From contig CAUJJN010000241.1 in assembly GCA_963204905.1 (NCBI GenBank), positions 1-64,000 on the forward strand: a DNA stretch of 64,000 nt, given 5' to 3'. The notes below the pieces were generated by a model that was not told the origin of the DNA, did not search any database, and saw only the letters and a list, made by a program, of their open reading frames with translations. Below, in pieces: positions 8,420 through 16,839 of this stretch (the stretch's first letter is position 1; every line of letters starts with the position of its first letter). The stretch comes from Pseudomonadota bacterium. Lineage in GTDB: Bacteria; Pseudomonadota; Alphaproteobacteria; Rhizobiales; Xanthobacteraceae. Made by a program: the position numbers and the translations under genes.

Positions 8420-9312
8420 ACCTCCCGTCCTTTTTCACCAAACAAGCCTTGCGGACGAAACAGCAGGAACATCATCAGCAGGATGAGGCCGAACGCATCG
8501 CGATATTGATACGAGATATACACCGCGCCGAAACTCTCGATGACTCCGAGAAGCAGGCTGGCGATGATGGCGCCGGGCACCGAGCCCATGCCACCAAGCA
8601 CCACGATGATGTAAGACTTGATCGCCGGGAAAACACCCACATCCGGCGATGCATTGATCACCGGTGACAGCAATGCACCGGCGAAAGCCGCAAGGCCGCC
8701 CGACAACATGAACACGATAACGCTCGCCTTCGCGGTATCGATGCCGGCGAGCGACGCGCCGAGTCGGTTCTGCGATACTGCGCGGATCTGTTGTCCCCAG
8801 AACGACCACTTGATCAACGCCGCCGTGATGGCAATCACCGCGATGGCAATGCCGGCGGCGAGCAATCGATGGCCGCTGATCAGCACCGGGCCGAGCGCGA
8901 TGCGGCTTGTCTCCACCAGCGGCGGACCGCGATAGGCGTACGGCCCGATCACCTTGTCGACAAAGTTGATAAGAAACAGCGAGAGGCCGAAGGTGACAAT
9001 CACCGCGTATTCGTCCCGCATCAATCCCCACGAGGTGTAGCCGGCGTAGAGCGGACGCATCAGCGTCCGCTCCGTCAGCCAGCCGAGCAGCGCGCCGACC
9101 ACGAAGGCAAGCGGCAGCGCCACCCACACCGGAACGCCGAGCGCAAGCGCGATCAGCGTGTAGGCATAAGCGCCAACCATGTAGAATTCGCCATGGGCGA
9201 AGTTCACGATCTTCAAGATACCGAAGATCAGCGACAGACCGATGGCCATCAATGCGTAGAACAGCCCCGTAATGAGGCCGTTCACCGCGAGATCGACGTC
9301 GATACCGCTCAT
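8416..9312 (-). CDS. Branched-chain-type ABC transporter permease, LivH family
   Basis: The 298-residue protein has the classical LivH signature near its N-terminus (IGLSLIFGILKIVNFAHGEFYMVGAY, about residues 23-48) and the late GGMGSVPGAIIASLLLG motif. It lies 21 nt downstream of the gene for the cognate binding protein and overlaps livM by 4 nt. It is the channel-forming permease of the second LIV importer. Confidence 0.94.
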   Translation of the reverse strand: MSGIDVDLAVNGLITGLFYALMAIGLSLIFGILKIVNFAHGEFYMVGAYAYTLIALALGVPVWVALPLAFVVGALLGWLTERTLMRPLYAGYTSWGLMRDEYAVIVTFGLSLFLINFVDKVIGPYAYRGPPLVETSRIALGPVLISGHRLLAAGIAIAVIAITAALIKWSFWGQQIRAVSQNRLGASLAGIDTAKASVIVFMLSGGLAAFAGALLSPVINASPDVGVFPAIKSYIIVVLGGMGSVPGAIIASLLLGVIESFGAVYISYQYRDAFGLILLMMFLLFRPQGLFGEKGREV

Positions 9313-9333
9313 GAGTCCGATCTGCCCCGGCGC

Positions 9334-10563
9334 TTACTTCGCGGGTTTCCAGAGCTTGGCCGGATCGACCGGTTGTCCCGCCTGAGAGACGAGCGCGGAA
9401 TGACCCACCTTCTGGTTGATCTCGGTGAGCTGGAACGTCACGTAGGGCACATCCAGCCACTGATTGAACGCGTAGCCCTTGTCCTTCGAGAAGGTAATCT
9501 CACCGCGGGTGCCGGTGTATTTGGTTTCACCCAATGCCTTGATCAGCGCCTCGGAGTCGGTGGACTTGGCGCGCTTCACCGCATCTGCGATCAGGAACAG
9601 CGAGTCGGCCGCCTGGAACAGCAGGCGGTTCGGCTCGTTCTTGGTCTTCGCGGTGTAGGCTTCGCCGACCTGCTTGCCGAGCGCCGGTTGCGCCATCTTC
9701 GGATGATAGAGGCCGAACACCAGCATTCCCTTCCCGGCTTCCTTCACGTTCTGCCAGAAGTCGGGATAGTCGGCGAGGCCGGAGCCGTCATAGAGCCAGG
9801 TCTTCGCTGACGGGGCAACGCCCTGCTCATAAAGCTGGTTCATCATGATGTAGGCGGCCGGCGGCAGCATCAGATTGATGATCGCGTCCGGCGCATTGGC
9901 GCGCATCGGCAGGATGGCCGGTAGAAAGTCCTTGGACGCGCGATCCAGCGTTTCGTACTTGTATTGAACGTCGGGCGCGACCTTCTTCAGCGCCTCGCCG
10001 ATCGCCTTGGCCAAGCCGATACCGTAGTCAGTGTTTTCGGCGATGGAAACCACACGCTTGACGCCGAGCTCCTTCATCGTCGCCGCAGCGGCGCTACCGA
10101 CACGGCTGTTGTAGTTGCCGGGGTTGAAGACTTCCGGATACCCCTTTTCGCGCACCACATCCGACCAAGCGTTGGTGTTGATGTAGGGCACCTTGTAGCG
10201 GTGCGCGACTTCGATGCCGGCCAATGCCGCCGAACTCTGATGCTCGCCGGTGATGGCCGCCACCTTGTCGCGGGTTGCCAGCTTCTCGACCGCGGCCCGG
10301 GCCTTCTCCGGTAATCCTTGCGTATCTTCGATCACCAACTCGATCTTGCGGCCATCCACGCCGCCAGCGTCGTTGATCATCTTGGCGGCAACCTCCAGAC
10401 CGTCCTTGACCTGCGTGCCCTGCACCACCGAACCGGGAGGCGATTGCGTGATGGTGACTCCAACCTTAATCGGATCGGCGGCCTGCGCGCCCGCAGCAGG
10501 AAGCATGATCGCCGCAGCCGTCAGCGCGACGCCCAGCACATCTCGACGCAGTAAACCTGCCAT
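9334..10563 (-). CDS. Periplasmic amino acid/amide-binding protein of the second LIV importer
   Basis: The product has 409 residues. A signal peptide with an arginine pair (MAGLLRRDVLGVALTAAAIM, cleavage after AAGAQA near residue 29) precedes a type I binding-protein fold beginning DPIKVGVTITQSPPG. The ATG at 10563 is preceded by a strong GGGGAGG; a start at 10590 would lengthen the signal unnaturally. It heads the transporter part of the operon, and its leader (10564-10722) holds inverted repeats that may be a promoter/operator region. Its ligand is probably the nitrogen compound metabolised by the neighbouring asparaginase, AllA-like and cyclodeaminase-like enzymes. Confidence 0.9.
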   Translation of the reverse strand: MAGLLRRDVLGVALTAAAIMLPAAGAQAADPIKVGVTITQSPPGSVVQGTQVKDGLEVAAKMINDAGGVDGRKIELVIEDTQGLPEKARAAVEKLATRDKVAAITGEHQSSAALAGIEVAHRYKVPYINTNAWSDVVREKGYPEVFNPGNYNSRVGSAAAATMKELGVKRVVSIAENTDYGIGLAKAIGEALKKVAPDVQYKYETLDRASKDFLPAILPMRANAPDAIINLMLPPAAYIMMNQLYEQGVAPSAKTWLYDGSGLADYPDFWQNVKEAGKGMLVFGLYHPKMAQPALGKQVGEAYTAKTKNEPNRLLFQAADSLFLIADAVKRAKSTDSEALIKALGETKYTGTRGEITFSKDKGYAFNQWLDVPYVTFQLTEINQKVGHSALVSQAGQPVDPAKLWKPAK

Positions 10564-10610
10564 TTCGTGACCTCCCCCTTGGATCAGCATCCCTGATGCT
10601 TTTTGTTCAG

Positions 10611-10653
10611 CTCATATTTCCATGAGTATGCTCAAGGAATTTTCAATTTGAAA
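10611..10653. promoter_or_regulatory. Inverted repeats upstream of the binding-protein gene
   Basis: Two small inverted repeats sit in the AT-rich gap before the binding-protein start: CTCAT-N6-ATGAG at 10611-10626 and TTTCAA-T-TTGAAA at 10641-10653. They may be an operator or part of a promoter inside the cluster. No regulator gene is adjacent, so the binding factor is unknown. Confidence 0.3.
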
Positions 10654-10722
10654 CATCATTTTGGTCTAAGAGCCACGCGATTTTGCTGCATGGCTCGGAT
10701 TGCAAGGCAGCATTCCGGCGAT

Positions 10723-11739
10723 TCAGGCCGAGGGCCGTGCGATTGCCAGAAATCTCTCGCGCAAGGGCTCGCCCTGTAATCCGGTCCCGAGAAGCAGCGC
10801 CAGCAGCAACCGCGCCTTCAGGCCGCCCAATGCTCCGCCGGGAATGAGACCGCGCGCGAGCAAATCGGTTTCCGAACCGGGGAAGCCGTAAGTCTTGCTG
10901 AACACCGGCCCCGAAGCGACGCGCGAGCTCAGCACCACCGGAAAAATCTTCACGAGGTTCGCCAGCGCGTCGACCATCGCGGCCGGAACGTGTCCGACGC
11001 CCATCGCCTCAACGACAAGCCCGCGATAGCCAAGCGCTGGCAGACCCGCGAGCATCCGGCCATCCTCTCCCAGAGCCGCGGTGATCAGCGCAACAGGCTG
11101 GTCAATCCCGGCGTCGCCACCGGCGATGACATCCTGCCGCGCGACGCGCAGATCGATTCGCGCAGCGCCTTCGATTACGCTGCCGAGCGCTCCGCCGGAA
11201 AGCGATGCGAACGTCGAGGGAAGAAACGTGCTTGCCTTTTGCACGAAGCGCGCGGCGTGAATGGTTTCGTTCAAAACCACCAGTGTCCCGAATCCCCGCG
11301 CCGCTTGCGACGAGGCCACGATGGCGCTGGCCAGCAAATTGGCCGGTCCGTCGGCTCCGGCGGCCTCCGCCCCTCGCATCGCGCCCGTGACGATCACCGG
11401 TTTGTCGCCACCGACGAGGCAATCCAGCACGAATGCGGTTTCCTCGATGGTGTCGGTCCCCTGAACGACGATCGCGCCGGCGATATCCCCTGCCAACCGT
11501 TCATTCAGAAGCCGCGCTACTTCCCGGAGATGACCAAGAGTCAGCGACGGCCCGGGCAAACGAAATGGAGAAACCGCTTCGATTTCGGCCACCTCGGCCA
11601 GCGCCGGCACCGCGCGAACGAGATCCGCTCCGGTCAGTGTCGGCACGATGCCAGGCCCGGCACCCGACGTCATCGTGATCGTTCCACCTAGCGAAACAAG
11701 CAAAATCTTGGGTTGTCCGGTCAAACCTTCCGCCGCCAT
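10723..11739 (-). CDS. L-asparaginase family amidohydrolase
   Basis: The 338-residue protein carries both asparaginase signatures: SLGGTITM with the nucleophile-type threonine at residue 20, and GTDTIEETAF with Thr95-Asp96 matching the second catalytic pair. The later GAMRGAEAAGADGPANLL segment also fits. The frame extends to 11826, but the ATG at 11739 gives the normal start close to the first catalytic strand; no signal peptide is visible in either version, so a cytoplasmic enzyme is expected. The family hydrolyses asparagine, glutamine or related amides to free ammonia. It sits between DUF2848 and the binding protein in the same operon. Confidence 0.9.
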   Translation of the reverse strand: MAAEGLTGQPKILLVSLGGTITMTSGAGPGIVPTLTGADLVRAVPALAEVAEIEAVSPFRLPGPSLTLGHLREVARLLNERLAGDIAGAIVVQGTDTIEETAFVLDCLVGGDKPVIVTGAMRGAEAAGADGPANLLASAIVASSQAARGFGTLVVLNETIHAARFVQKASTFLPSTFASLSGGALGSVIEGAARIDLRVARQDVIAGGDAGIDQPVALITAALGEDGRMLAGLPALGYRGLVVEAMGVGHVPAAMVDALANLVKIFPVVLSSRVASGPVFSKTYGFPGSETDLLARGLIPGGALGGLKARLLLALLLGTGLQGEPLRERFLAIARPSA

Positions 11740-11880
11740 TTTTTGAATCTTCCCGACGTGTGGCGCACAAAAGACTACGGCGCCGGCCACATCGGCGCCG
11801 CAGGGCGTTATAGCCTTTCTACGCAAGCTGAATAGTCGTCAGCATGGAGTTAGGCTGTATTCCGATTTTCGGTGCGGCCT

Positions 11881-12561
11881 TCAACAAACCACGGGAAGCA
11901 CGTCGACGTCATAGCTATGTGTCAACGAGCGCTTCAACACGGGATCGTGCAATTCCATCTCGAACCTGGCGGCGGGGCGGATGCCGCCAATGGCGCCGGG
12001 CGTACCGCAAAACATCAACGTCCCGGGGAGCAACGTGTCGGCGTTGATGTACTTTCGGATGAGGTCTCGTGGCGTGCGCAGGCTCGACACCCCGCTCTCC
12101 TGATAGAGAGTGCGCTGACCGTCGATGGTGGCCCAAGAACGTAAAACCAGATTGTCCCAATGACCCTCGACCTCGGCATAGGACCACAGTTGCCTCCCGA
12201 CTGGCTTGCCGCAAAGCTGTTTCGACAGCGCGATGCCGAAGGTTTCCGCCTTGCGGTCGGTATGGTCGGAGCCGATGCCGATCCATAAGCCGTCCGCCAG
12301 CGCGACCACGATCGGCTCGACTTCGCCGGAACTGTCAGATCCGAGCACCACGAGCTTGTCAGCCTGCGTCAGCGTCTGCGCGGCGACACGATAGTAGAGC
12401 GGCGTGGTCGAGGGGCGCGGCACTCCGATAACCGCCAACTCCTCGATGTGATGCTCGATTGCCGCGACGTCCCGCCCGGCCCATCCGGCAATCACCAACG
12501 CATCGATCGAAACCCCGATCCGATCATTCCCATTCTTCGTGATGCGATCAAACTGCAACAT
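11881..12561 (-). CDS. DUF2848 family protein
   Basis: The 226-residue product matches the DUF2848 family: a C-terminal block with FCGTPGAIGGIRPA and FEMELHDPVL, then LPVV before the end, features loosely reminiscent of the fumarylacetoacetate hydrolase fold. No biochemical role is established for the family. I chose the second in-frame ATG (12561) because GAGGA lies 6 nt before it; the ATG at 12567 is almost inside that site. It is the first gene of the minus-strand cluster, so its promoter should lie in 12562-12700. Confidence 0.75.
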   Translation of the reverse strand: MLQFDRITKNGNDRIGVSIDALVIAGWAGRDVAAIEHHIEELAVIGVPRPSTTPLYYRVAAQTLTQADKLVVLGSDSSGEVEPIVVALADGLWIGIGSDHTDRKAETFGIALSKQLCGKPVGRQLWSYAEVEGHWDNLVLRSWATIDGQRTLYQESGVSSLRTPRDLIRKYINADTLLPGTLMFCGTPGAIGGIRPAARFEMELHDPVLKRSLTHSYDVDVLPVVC

Positions 12562-13658
12562 CTTCATTCCTCGGTGAGCTTACCTGTCCGCTCTCGGATC
12601 TGGTGGCGCTCGATCCGCAAGACGCCCTCGGCGATCTCGCGGTTCAGGTCCCCCACACGAACGCTTTCGATCGCAGCTTGAACCTAGCCGACGACAACTA
12701 TCATGCGATACCTGACAACGCTCTTCAGATTACGCATCCCTGAATAGCTTATCGGGATGGCCATGCGCTATAGCCGTTTCGGCATGTAGTCCGTTCCCGC
12801 GCATCGAATTCAGATGGCTGCTGCATATTCCGAACGACATTGCCGCTGGCGGCGATCAACGATCGCGTCCACCAAGCACACCGGAATGACGCCGTGGCAG
12901 AATACGGAAGAACCGACGCCGCGCGCCGCATACGGACGAAAAGCGAAGCGGTAGTTGCGCTGCTTCCACGACTGCTGGAGAGACGCGCGTACATGTCCGC
13001 TCGAAACGGGCGACCTTCATGCAAATGTCCGCGCAACATCGCCGGCAAGCTATGCGCCCTCCACCCACGCTCATTGGAAATTGCGTTCATATTGACAGGA
13101 TCAGTATTTGGCACGCGAATAACCTACAGCGCGTTCGGTCCGTTTGCTTCGCGGACTATCATCACAAGGGTCAGCGCGCTGATCGACCTGGGCGACGCAA
13201 TCGCTGGGGCGAAGTACAAAAGTCACAGGGACGAGGAAACGCTTGAACGGCTACCTTGCTTTGGGGGAGGCGGAAACGCGTCGATATCATCGACGCGTTG
13301 CGAGAAAAGCTTGGGGCGCTGCTTCCGATGCCGCACAAGCTTCAGAAAGCCTTTGGCTATATTGCCTCGGATACATCTCCTCTAACCGCCTGCGCACAAA
13401 GCATTTCCAGTATGGGAAAGTCGCGCCGTCGCGCTGCTTGTCGCAATGCAGCACAAGATCGTTGGACCGGGGTGTCCTCGCGGACCATGCGCGAAAATTC
13501 CGGGAACCTCCGACGTGCCATCAACTCAAACTTGAGCACGCGAGGACCGGCTTTCGATCCGCGGGTTCGTTATGCCTTCGACCGCTACTGGCAGCAGACC
13601 GACAGACTTAATTTCAATCCAACGAGAAAAACAAGACTGGCTCACGGAAGGAAACCTG
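12562..13658. other. 1.1-kb region with no convincing intact gene
   Basis: The region lies between the divergent DUF2848 gene and the MFS gene and should hold both promoters. Open frames of 120-180 codons exist on both strands, but none has a recognisable domain or a clear ribosome binding site. On the minus strand near 12740-12850 one frame reads GNGLHAETAIAHGHPDKLF before a stop, which looks protein-like. On the plus strand near 13280-13540 pieces in two frames (VDIIDALREKLGALLPM and ADHARKFREPP) vaguely recall an RpiR-type regulator. Decayed genes are possible but unproven. Confidence 0.5.
13275..13299. repeat. Perfect 25-bp inverted repeat
   Basis: Arms AACGCGTCGAT and ATCGACGCGTT flank the 3-nt centre ATC. 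The site is about 360 bp upstream of the MFS transporter start, inside a stretch without an intact gene. It could be a regulator operator. It is not followed by a T-run, so it does not look like a terminator. Confidence 0.55.
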
Positions 13659-15089
13659 ATGGAATTCACGGAACCTAAGTCCTATTCGCGATCGCTGATT
13701 CCGTTTCTCGATCGCTCGCATTCGGTGGCCAAGCCAGGCTTCTCGCGCTGGCTGGTGCCTCCCGCCGCGCTGTGCGTGCATCTGTGCATTGGACAGGCCT
13801 ATGCCTTCAGCGTCTTCAATCTACCCATGACCAGACTGATCGGTATCACACAATCCGCGCCCGACGATTGGAAGCTGACCGAGCTTGGATGGATATTCTC
13901 AATCGCGATGCTCTTTCTCGGGCTCTCGGCCGCTGTGTTCGGACGATGGGTGGAGGAAGGCGGCCCACGCAAGGCGATGTTCACGGCCGGTGTATTGTGG
14001 GCCGGCGGCTTCATGGTGTCGGCGGTCGGCATTCATCTCCATCAGCTCTGGATCATCTACCTCGGCTACGGCGTGCTGGGCGGCTGCGCGCTCGGCATCG
14101 GCTACATTTCGCCGGTTTCGACGCTGATGAAGTGGTTTCCGGATCGTCCGGGGATGGCGACCGGCATGGCTATCATGGGATTCGGCGGCGGCGCGCTGAT
14201 CGCCTCGCCGCTCTCGGTGTGGTTGATGAGCAAATTCGCCACAACGAGCGATGTCGGCGTGCTCTGGAGTTTCATCGCACTCGGTTGCGGCTATTTCGTC
14301 TTCATGATGGTGGGCTCAGCCCTCGTGCGCGTGCCCGCTGCGGGCTGGAAACCGGATGGCTACGTGCCGCCCGCTGCCGCCACCAAGCTGATCACCAAGA
14401 ACGACGTCTACGTCTACGACGCGGTCAAGACGCCGCAGTTCTGGCTGATCTGGACGGTGCTGTTCCTCAACACCACCGCCGGCATCGGCGTGCTGGGCCA
14501 GGCCTCAGCCATGAGCCAGGAAATGTTCCCCGGCCACATCACGGCAGTCGCCGCCGCCGGTCTGGTCGGCCTCATGAGCCTGTTCAACATGGGCGGTCGC
14601 TTCAGCTGGGCCTCCCTGTCGGATTTCATCGGCCGGAAGAACACCTACTTCGTCTACATGTGCCTTGGCTTCCTGCTCTACATCACGGTTCCCTACGCGG
14701 GCAGCAGCGGCAACGTCTATCTGTTCGTGTTCTGCTTCCTCATCATCGTCAGCATGTACGGTGGTGGCTTCTCGACCGTGCCAGCCTATCTCAGGGATAT
14801 GTTCGGCACGCGCTATGTCGGCGCCATCCACGGCATTCTGCTGACAGCCTGGTCGGCCGCCGGCATCGCTGGACCGGTGCTCATCAACTACATCCGCGAG
14901 TACAACGTCACCCACGGCGTACCGAAAGCACAGGCTTACAATACCACCATGTACATCATGGCGGGGCTGCTGGTGATCGGCTTCATCGCCAACTTCTGCG
15001 TCAAGGCGGTCGACAGGCGTTTCCATATGAAGACCGACGAGGACACTGCCACCGACAAATCGCTGGCGGCTGCCGCAAGCCGCGCCTGA
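13659..15089 (+). CDS. Oxalate:formate antiporter-type MFS transporter
   Basis: The 476-residue protein has twelve predicted membrane segments and the OxlT/OFA family pattern: CIGQAYAFSVFNLP in the first helix, the conserved YGVLGGCALGIGYISPVSTLMKWFPDR block around helix 4-5, and GGGFSTVPAYLRDMFG late. OxlT exchanges oxalate for formate; the wider family also carries other small dicarboxylates and monocarboxylates. The ATG at 13659 follows an AAGGAAAC site; the frame is open upstream to 13572 but without a better site. A 41-residue membrane protein gene follows, a known companion of this family. Confidence 0.88.
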   Translation: MEFTEPKSYSRSLIPFLDRSHSVAKPGFSRWLVPPAALCVHLCIGQAYAFSVFNLPMTRLIGITQSAPDDWKLTELGWIFSIAMLFLGLSAAVFGRWVEEGGPRKAMFTAGVLWAGGFMVSAVGIHLHQLWIIYLGYGVLGGCALGIGYISPVSTLMKWFPDRPGMATGMAIMGFGGGALIASPLSVWLMSKFATTSDVGVLWSFIALGCGYFVFMMVGSALVRVPAAGWKPDGYVPPAAATKLITKNDVYVYDAVKTPQFWLIWTVLFLNTTAGIGVLGQASAMSQEMFPGHITAVAAAGLVGLMSLFNMGGRFSWASLSDFIGRKNTYFVYMCLGFLLYITVPYAGSSGNVYLFVFCFLIIVSMYGGGFSTVPAYLRDMFGTRYVGAIHGILLTAWSAAGIAGPVLINYIREYNVTHGVPKAQAYNTTMYIMAGLLVIGFIANFCVKAVDRRFHMKTDEDTATDKSLAAAASRA

Positions 15090-15170
15090 CGCTCGATCTC
15101 GGGCCGCCTCGCCGGACTTCCGAGCGAGGCGCCTCAATCAAAAACCATCTCCGGATTTCGGGAGGACATT

Positions 15171-15296
15171 ATGGACAATGCAACGATCAAGAAGACGTCG
15201 CCGATCCAAGTGGCTCTGGCGTGGGGTTTCGTCGGCATCCCGCTCTTTGCGGGAGTCTGGCAAACTCTCATCAACGCGATGAAGCTGTTTCAATAG
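15171..15296 (+). CDS. MFS transporter small subunit-like protein, 41 residues
   Basis: A perfect GGAGG five bases before the ATG leads a 41-codon frame: MDNATIKKTSPIQVALAW, then a single hydrophobic helix with GIPLFAGVW, ending LINAMKLFQ. Its position 81 nt behind the OFA-type carrier and its one-helix architecture match the tiny proteins described in databases as MFS transporter small subunit. Its role (stability or activity of the carrier) is not established, and I infer only that it works with the adjacent transporter. A terminator follows at 15353. Confidence 0.82.
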   Translation: MDNATIKKTSPIQVALAWGFVGIPLFAGVWQTLINAMKLFQ

Positions 15297-15352
15297 ATTT
15301 CGGCGCACCGGGCAATTCGCCCTTGTATATCCGAAACGACCATCGACAACGA

Positions 15353-15381
15353 ACAATGCCCGCGGATTCCGCGGGCATTGT
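15353..15381 (+). terminator. Rho-independent terminator behind the MFS operon
   Basis: A perfect 13-bp stem (15353-15365 with 15369-15381, loop ATT) is followed by GTTTGTGTC. It separates the plus-strand carrier operon from the convergent regulator gene. Confidence 0.8.
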
Positions 15382-15428
15382 GTTTGTGTCGCTATATCCC
15401 TCAGCGAAGCGCGCTCCCCGACGCAGGA

Positions 15429-16520
15429 TCAGGAAATCGCGGCTTTCGCTTCGACGCTGTCCAGGAAACGTGGGACGGTGCTGACCGTGCCGGTGTTGGC
15501 GGCGATATAGCCCGGCAACATCGCGACGGCATCGTGAAACTCTTTGCCCTTCATGATCTCCAGGATGCGTTGCATCGGTTCGGTTTCAAGAAACGCGCGG
15601 CGGCAGACGAAGAAATAATCCTCCGTTAGCAACCGGATGAAATCGAGCCCGAACTGGCGCGCCGCCGCCTCGACGCCGAAGCTGGCGTCGGCCATATCAC
15701 TGGCGACATATGCGGCAACGGCGGCGTGAGTGAATTCGATGCGCTGCGCGCCGTCGATTGCCGCCTCGTCGACCTTATGCAGCGCCAGCAACTGATTGAA
15801 GAGGAGCCGCGTCCCCGAATCCGGATCGCGATTGACGAAGCGAACCTTGCGCGCGACCAGATCCTGAAGCGAATTCACGCCCAATGGATTGCCGCGCTTG
15901 ACCATCAGCCCAAGTTCGCGCGTGACAAAGTTGATCACGCGATATTCGCGCGGATCGAGCCATTCCTTGCACGCATCGATGCTTTGCTGGCGCAACACGC
16001 CACGCGGCAGATGCACGCCCGACAGATCGCAAGCCCCCTGCGCCAGAGACACCAACGAATTCTGGTTACTGACATAGCGCAGATCGATGCCGAGGCCCGG
16101 CGTGCGATCAAGCAGCTCACGCAGTTTCGGGACGGCAAAGCCATGGCTGGCGTGAACGCGGATCACCGAAGGGCCGTTGTGCAGGAACGGCTTGATCTCG
16201 GTCGCAAGTTCCTGCGCAAGGTTTTCAAGCTGCGGCCCAAGCCGCGCCTGCAACCGTTGTCCGGCCCACACCAGCTTTTCACCGAAGCTGGTCAGCCTCG
16301 TGCCCTTGCCGCGATGGGTCTCCACCAGCGGCACGCCAAAGAAATCCGACCACTGCTCGATCAGGCTCCAGACGTGTCGATAGGACAACCGCGCGTAACT
16401 GGCCGCACTGGTGAGCTTGCCGGTCTTTCTCACCTCGTTGAGAACGCCGAGCATCACCACGGCCGTCTGCGGGCTGCCCTCCTTGTGGAAGCGCCAGATG
16501 GTCTCGATTTCAATTTGCAT
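15429..16520 (-). CDS. ModE-like winged-helix regulator with C-terminal periplasmic-binding-protein-like domain
   Basis: The 363-residue protein has an N-terminal ModE/LysR-type winged helix (about 20-90, with LSYRHVWSLIEQWSDFFGVPLVE) and a C-terminal type II binding-protein-like domain (about 115-345, containing VRFVNRDPDSGTRLLF and a late LTEDYFFVCRR). This architecture is seen in regulators that sense oxyanions such as molybdate or tungstate, and in genes near molybdenum enzymes including formate dehydrogenases. It is convergent with the oxalate:formate antiporter. No molybdate transporter or formate dehydrogenase is in the window, so its target and ligand are unknown. The AT-rich gap upstream is its likely promoter. 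Confidence 0.8.
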   Translation of the reverse strand: MQIEIETIWRFHKEGSPQTAVVMLGVLNEVRKTGKLTSAASYARLSYRHVWSLIEQWSDFFGVPLVETHRGKGTRLTSFGEKLVWAGQRLQARLGPQLENLAQELATEIKPFLHNGPSVIRVHASHGFAVPKLRELLDRTPGLGIDLRYVSNQNSLVSLAQGACDLSGVHLPRGVLRQQSIDACKEWLDPREYRVINFVTRELGLMVKRGNPLGVNSLQDLVARKVRFVNRDPDSGTRLLFNQLLALHKVDEAAIDGAQRIEFTHAAVAAYVASDMADASFGVEAAARQFGLDFIRLLTEDYFFVCRRAFLETEPMQRILEIMKGKEFHDAVAMLPGYIAANTGTVSTVPRFLDSVEAKAAIS

Positions 16521-16622
16521 TGGCCGGGCCTATTATGAAATTAAGATCATATTTTGGCTGAAATCCAGCATCCCATATTCGCGCAAATGGCTTCAATAGC
16601 TATTATTCGCGACCGCTTCATA

Positions 16623-16655
16623 ACTTATGATATGATATCAATTTCATATATAAGT
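16623..16655. promoter_or_regulatory. AT-rich imperfect inverted repeat, candidate operator
   Basis: The arms ACTTATGATATGA and TCATATATAAGT are near-complementary around a short AT-rich centre. The position, about 100 bp upstream of the ModE-like gene, suits autoregulation. The match to any described operator is not established. Confidence 0.35.
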
Positions 16656-16769
16656 GCTGCCTCGCACGATCCCGACAGGAAACCGCGACCGCGGCCGCCC
16701 AGGGCCGCGCTCTGCTAATCGCCTTATCAACACCCGTAAAGCGGATCAAACCCTGGCGCCGGCACGACA

Positions 16770-16795
16770 AAAGGCCTCCCGAGGGGAAGGCCTTT
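16770..16795 (-). terminator. Rho-independent terminator of metE
   Basis: Read on the minus strand, AAAGGCCTTCCC-CTC-GGGAGGCCTTT forms a stem with one unpaired T, followed by TGTCG. It lies 44 nt behind the metE stop codon. Confidence 0.7.
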
Positions 16796-16839
16796 CGATA
16801 ACAGACAGCCGATCGACGAAAGCGGAAACGCGCGCGGTA

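Larger units (their letters stand above)
16521..16839. other. AT-rich intergenic region between the ModE-like regulator and metE
   Basis: This 319-bp gap separates the regulator start (16520) from the metE stop (16840). It is strikingly AT-rich at 16537-16660 compared with its surroundings, consistent with the regulator's promoter. It also holds an imperfect inverted repeat at 16623-16655 and the metE terminator at 16770-16795. I see no gene in it. Confidence 0.6.

Noticed and set aside
12840-13385. 181-codon plus-strand frame in the gap before the MFS gene
   Set aside because: No recognisable domain and no ribosome binding site; competing frames on both strands are equally long.
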